Shown here: in pieces, positions 13,076 to 14,990 of the stretch
How the letters are laid out: each line of letters begins with the position of its first letter
Numbering within the stretch: position 1 is the stretch's first letter
Assembly: GCA_038202925.1 (NCBI GenBank)
Contig: JBBREM010000064.1
Coordinates: forward strand, 1-14,990
From: JAEVZK01 sp038202925
Lineage (GTDB): Bacteria; Armatimonadota; Fimbriimonadia; Fimbriimonadales; Fimbriimonadaceae
Direction of reading: 5' to 3'
DNA: 14,990 nucleotides
Made by a program: the position numbers and the translations under genes
The notes under the pieces: model-generated
What the model was told of the DNA's origin: nothing
Databases searched by the model: none
What the model saw: the letters and a program-made list of their open reading frames with translations, nothing else

Positions 13076-13888
13076 TCATGCCACCTTCGGTGGCCGGAAG
13101 AGCCATCCCAGTACCAATCCACAAACCACAAACGCGCCCACGAACATGCCAATCCGCAGTGCTCCTTCGAACGACAAGGCAAGGGCCACCGCGCCGGGCA
13201 ACGCCAGGACAAGAATCCCGAAGCCGAGCACCAGCTTGCCCCACACTCGCGGTTTCAGATCTTCGCCCGACACGATATCGAGCAGGTAGGGGCGCGAGCA
13301 GCCGGCGCAGAACAGCGTGCCGATCTCATTTGCTTTGCCGCATGACGGGCAGGCATATCCTTTGCGGCTGGCAGCCTGGGCGTTCCACCGCTTAAGCAAG
13401 ATGTCTTCCTTGTAAAAGATGTCGCGCATCGAGCGGTTGCGCACCTCGTCTTTCTGACTGCTCAGCCCTTCAAGCGTTGACGACGAAAGTGCGATGGCCT
13501 GCCCCTGAAAACCGGCGGCATAGAGAAGTTGCGCGAGCTCGAAATTGGCGGCGTAATTGTCCGGCCTTGCCCCGACGGCGGCATACGCCTTCGCCATGCG
13601 GCCGACATGGATCGCGCGCAACTCGACCCTTTCCAGATGCTCGGCGGCGAACGGGAGAAAGGCCATGAGCGTGACCGCCACCACCAGCACGACGCCCGAG
13701 ATGATTTGGTTTGGCGCTTTGACGGCAAGACCCAACGCGCCGACGCAGAGGAAGATCGCCGCGATGCCCGGCAGGAAGGGCAGTTCACCATCGATCATCT
13801 TATGGAGAAGCAGCACGATCGCGAGCGCGAACACGAGCCCGCTCCCCAACGTGAGCATCAGGCCGGCCAAGCCATCTTGAGGTCCCAT
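13076..13888 (-). CDS. Membrane protein with a four-cysteine zinc ribbon, function unknown
   Basis: I do not recognise the family of this 270-residue protein. Hydrophobic segments lie at about 9-28, 38-56 and 62-80. A soluble, probably helical central region (about 83-175) follows, with TPR-like spacing in NYAANFELAQLLYAAGFQGQ. Next is a zinc-ribbon motif CPSC...CAGC (C180, C183, C194, C197), then two more hydrophobic segments (about 217-238 and 245-264) and a short basic tail ending PPKVA. The zinc ribbon and soluble region are probably cytoplasmic. The start is ATG 13888 (MGPQDG); a TTG at 13981 would add 31 residues without membrane or domain character. No good ribosome site is visible, and a weak TATTGA lies at 13922-13917. 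It diverges from the beta-mannosidase gene with a 157-base gap and no functional link. Confidence 0.75.
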   Translation of the reverse strand: MGPQDGLAGLMLTLGSGLVFALAIVLLLHKMIDGELPFLPGIAAIFLCVGALGLAVKAPNQIISGVVLVVAVTLMAFLPFAAEHLERVELRAIHVGRMAKAYAAVGARPDNYAANFELAQLLYAAGFQGQAIALSSSTLEGLSSQKDEVRNRSMRDIFYKEDILLKRWNAQAASRKGYACPSCGKANEIGTLFCAGCSRPYLLDIVSGEDLKPRVWGKLVLGFGILVLALPGAVALALSFEGALRIGMFVGAFVVCGLVLGWLFRPPKVA

Positions 13889-14045
13889 ACGCAACTGGGA
13901 GGACGTTGCCGGACCTTCAATATGATCGCCCGGGCAAAATCGCCTGCGGGGGTCAGTTTGTTGTGAACGCCTCGGCAACAATCCGACGGCAGAGAAGCAT
14001 CTGAGCGGCTACCATAGTGGGGGACTGACTGGCTGTCCTGTTTTG

Positions 14046-14990
14046 ATGCTTCGCTCCACCACGCTCGACCAAGGATGGGAATTCTCGCAGAGCGACTGGC
14101 TGCGCGAGCCGCCCTTCGGCTATGTGCGCGTACCCGGATGGCTGCCGGCGATGGTGCCGGGGCACGTGCACCTCGACCTCGTGAGGCAGGGGGTGATCCG
14201 CCACCCTTTTGAGGGCATGGCTGAGCTTGGGTCCGCCTGGGTCGACGAATGCGACTGGTCTTATCGGTGTCGGTTCGCTTCTACTCAAGCTGAAAAAATC
14301 CTTCGGTTCGATGGCCTTGACACTTTCTGCACGATTTGCCTCAATGGTGAAGAAATCGGGCGAAGCGAAAACATGTTTTTGCCGCTCGAAATTCGTGTAC
14401 AGCTGCTCGGAGGCGAGAATGAACTGCAGCTTGACTTCGAGTCGCCACTGCGGATTGGCAGGGAGCGCAGCGCTGCCTACTTCGAGAAGGAGGGTATTTC
14501 GCCCGGTACCGCGAACTTCGCAGAACGGGCATTTGTGCGAAAGGCGCAGTACATGTTCGGTTGGGACTGGGGGCCGCGGTTGGCTTCCTGCGGAATTTGG
14601 AAGGGCGTAAGTCTGCTCGATGCGCCTTCGTCGGAACCGCCGGCTCAGTTACCCCCCCGGGTGACGCTAAACCGAGACGGCGGCAGATTCGAGCTGACGC
14701 TCGACGGCGATCCTTTCTGGGCGCGAGGGGCCAACTGGATTCCGACCGATTCCTTCCCGTCGCTCGCAGGCTCGCTGGACAAAAGCGGCGTCAGGTCGCC
14801 GCACTCCAAATGCAGATCGCTCCTTGAGTCGGCCCAGTCGATGAATTTCAACATGCTCCGCGTGTGGGGCGGCGGGGTCTACGAGAGCGACGAGTTCTAC
14901 GACCTTTGCGATGAGCTCGGAATCCTCGTCTGGCAGGACTTTCCTTTTGCTTGCAGCTACTATCCCGACGAGGCAACTTTCGTGGAAATC
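14046..14990 (+). CDS. GH2 beta-mannosidase-like glycoside hydrolase, N-terminal part (runs off right edge)
   Basis: The visible 315 residues match exo-beta-mannosidases, which release mannose from non-reducing ends. The N-terminal jelly-roll domain (about 1-190) contains VPGHVHLDLVRQGVI, FDGLDTFCTICLNGEEIG and the family hallmark FGWDWGPRLASCGIWKGV. The barrel begins with ARGANWIPTDSF (about 226-237) and continues with NMLRVWGGGVYESDEFYDLC and ELGILVWQDFPFACSYYPDE. The catalytic glutamates lie beyond the window. Only about 40 residues separate GIW (183-185) from GANW (228-231); relatives usually have an extra Ig-like domain of roughly 100 residues there. There is no signal peptide, so a cytosolic enzyme is likely. 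The start is ATG 14046. Nearby CATAGT (14013-14018) may be a -10. Assignment to GH2 is firm; mannosidase specificity is likely. Confidence 0.88.
   Translation, partial: MLRSTTLDQGWEFSQSDWLREPPFGYVRVPGWLPAMVPGHVHLDLVRQGVIRHPFEGMAELGSAWVDECDWSYRCRFASTQAEKILRFDGLDTFCTICLNGEEIGRSENMFLPLEIRVQLLGGENELQLDFESPLRIGRERSAAYFEKEGISPGTANFAERAFVRKAQYMFGWDWGPRLASCGIWKGVSLLDAPSSEPPAQLPPRVTLNRDGGRFELTLDGDPFWARGANWIPTDSFPSLAGSLDKSGVRSPHSKCRSLLESAQSMNFNMLRVWGGGVYESDEFYDLCDELGILVWQDFPFACSYYPDEATFVEI

Noticed and set aside
14561..14827. 88-residue plus-strand frame inside the mannosidase gene, as sign of a frameshift
   Set aside because: The main frame keeps GH2 motifs on both sides of this stretch, so no shift is needed.

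Overview
The window is GC-rich bacterial DNA, probably from Armatimonadota (Fimbriimonas-like) or a related lineage. That placement is an inference. It rests on a type IV pilin-like protein with the core typical of that phylum, on -10 boxes placed exactly six bases before start codons (leaderless genes), and on intergenic arrays of degenerate 7-bp repeats. There are no rRNA, tRNA, phage or IS genes, so this is a chromosomal region of housekeeping and accessory genes.

Layout, left to right. (1) 1-545, minus: the N-terminal part of an ABC-2 type permease that runs off the left edge. (2) 668-2674, plus: a polytopic GT39/ArnT-like glycosyltransferase carrying a GC-rich palindromic element in frame. 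(3) 2675-2965: 291 bp with two heptamer arrays and no gene. (4) 2966-6277, plus: a free-standing double-ACT protein overlapping aspartate kinase (lysC), then an MntA/HepT-type toxin-antitoxin pair whose hepT appears frameshifted near its 3' end, then dihydropteroate synthase (folP). (5) A GC-rich hairpin with a T-tract, then ftsK (6473-8668) and a membrane-anchored DUF3352-like protein (8727-10472). (6) Minus strand: a NarL/FixJ-type response regulator (11138-11800) followed by a pilin-like protein (10570-11112). (7) 11901-12908, plus: an oligopeptide/dipeptide ABC ATPase without its permeases, diverging from the regulator across an inverted heptamer array. (8) 13076-13888, minus: a membrane protein with a four-cysteine zinc ribbon. 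(9) 14046 to the right edge, plus: the N-terminal part of a GH2 beta-mannosidase that seems to lack the Ig-like domain before its barrel.

How the genes work together. ACT protein plus LysC form a translationally coupled unit for the first step of the aspartate pathway (Lys/DAP, Thr, Met). FolP (folate) follows the toxin-antitoxin pair. FtsK acts in division and chromosome segregation. The response regulator and pilin-like gene look like one transcript. Nothing here is a plainly new multi-gene defence or biosynthetic system. The most unusual signals are the heptamer arrays in six intergenic places (one inverted between divergent promoters), the recurring -10/N6/start architecture, the palindrome inside a coding sequence, and the damaged toxin-antitoxin pair.
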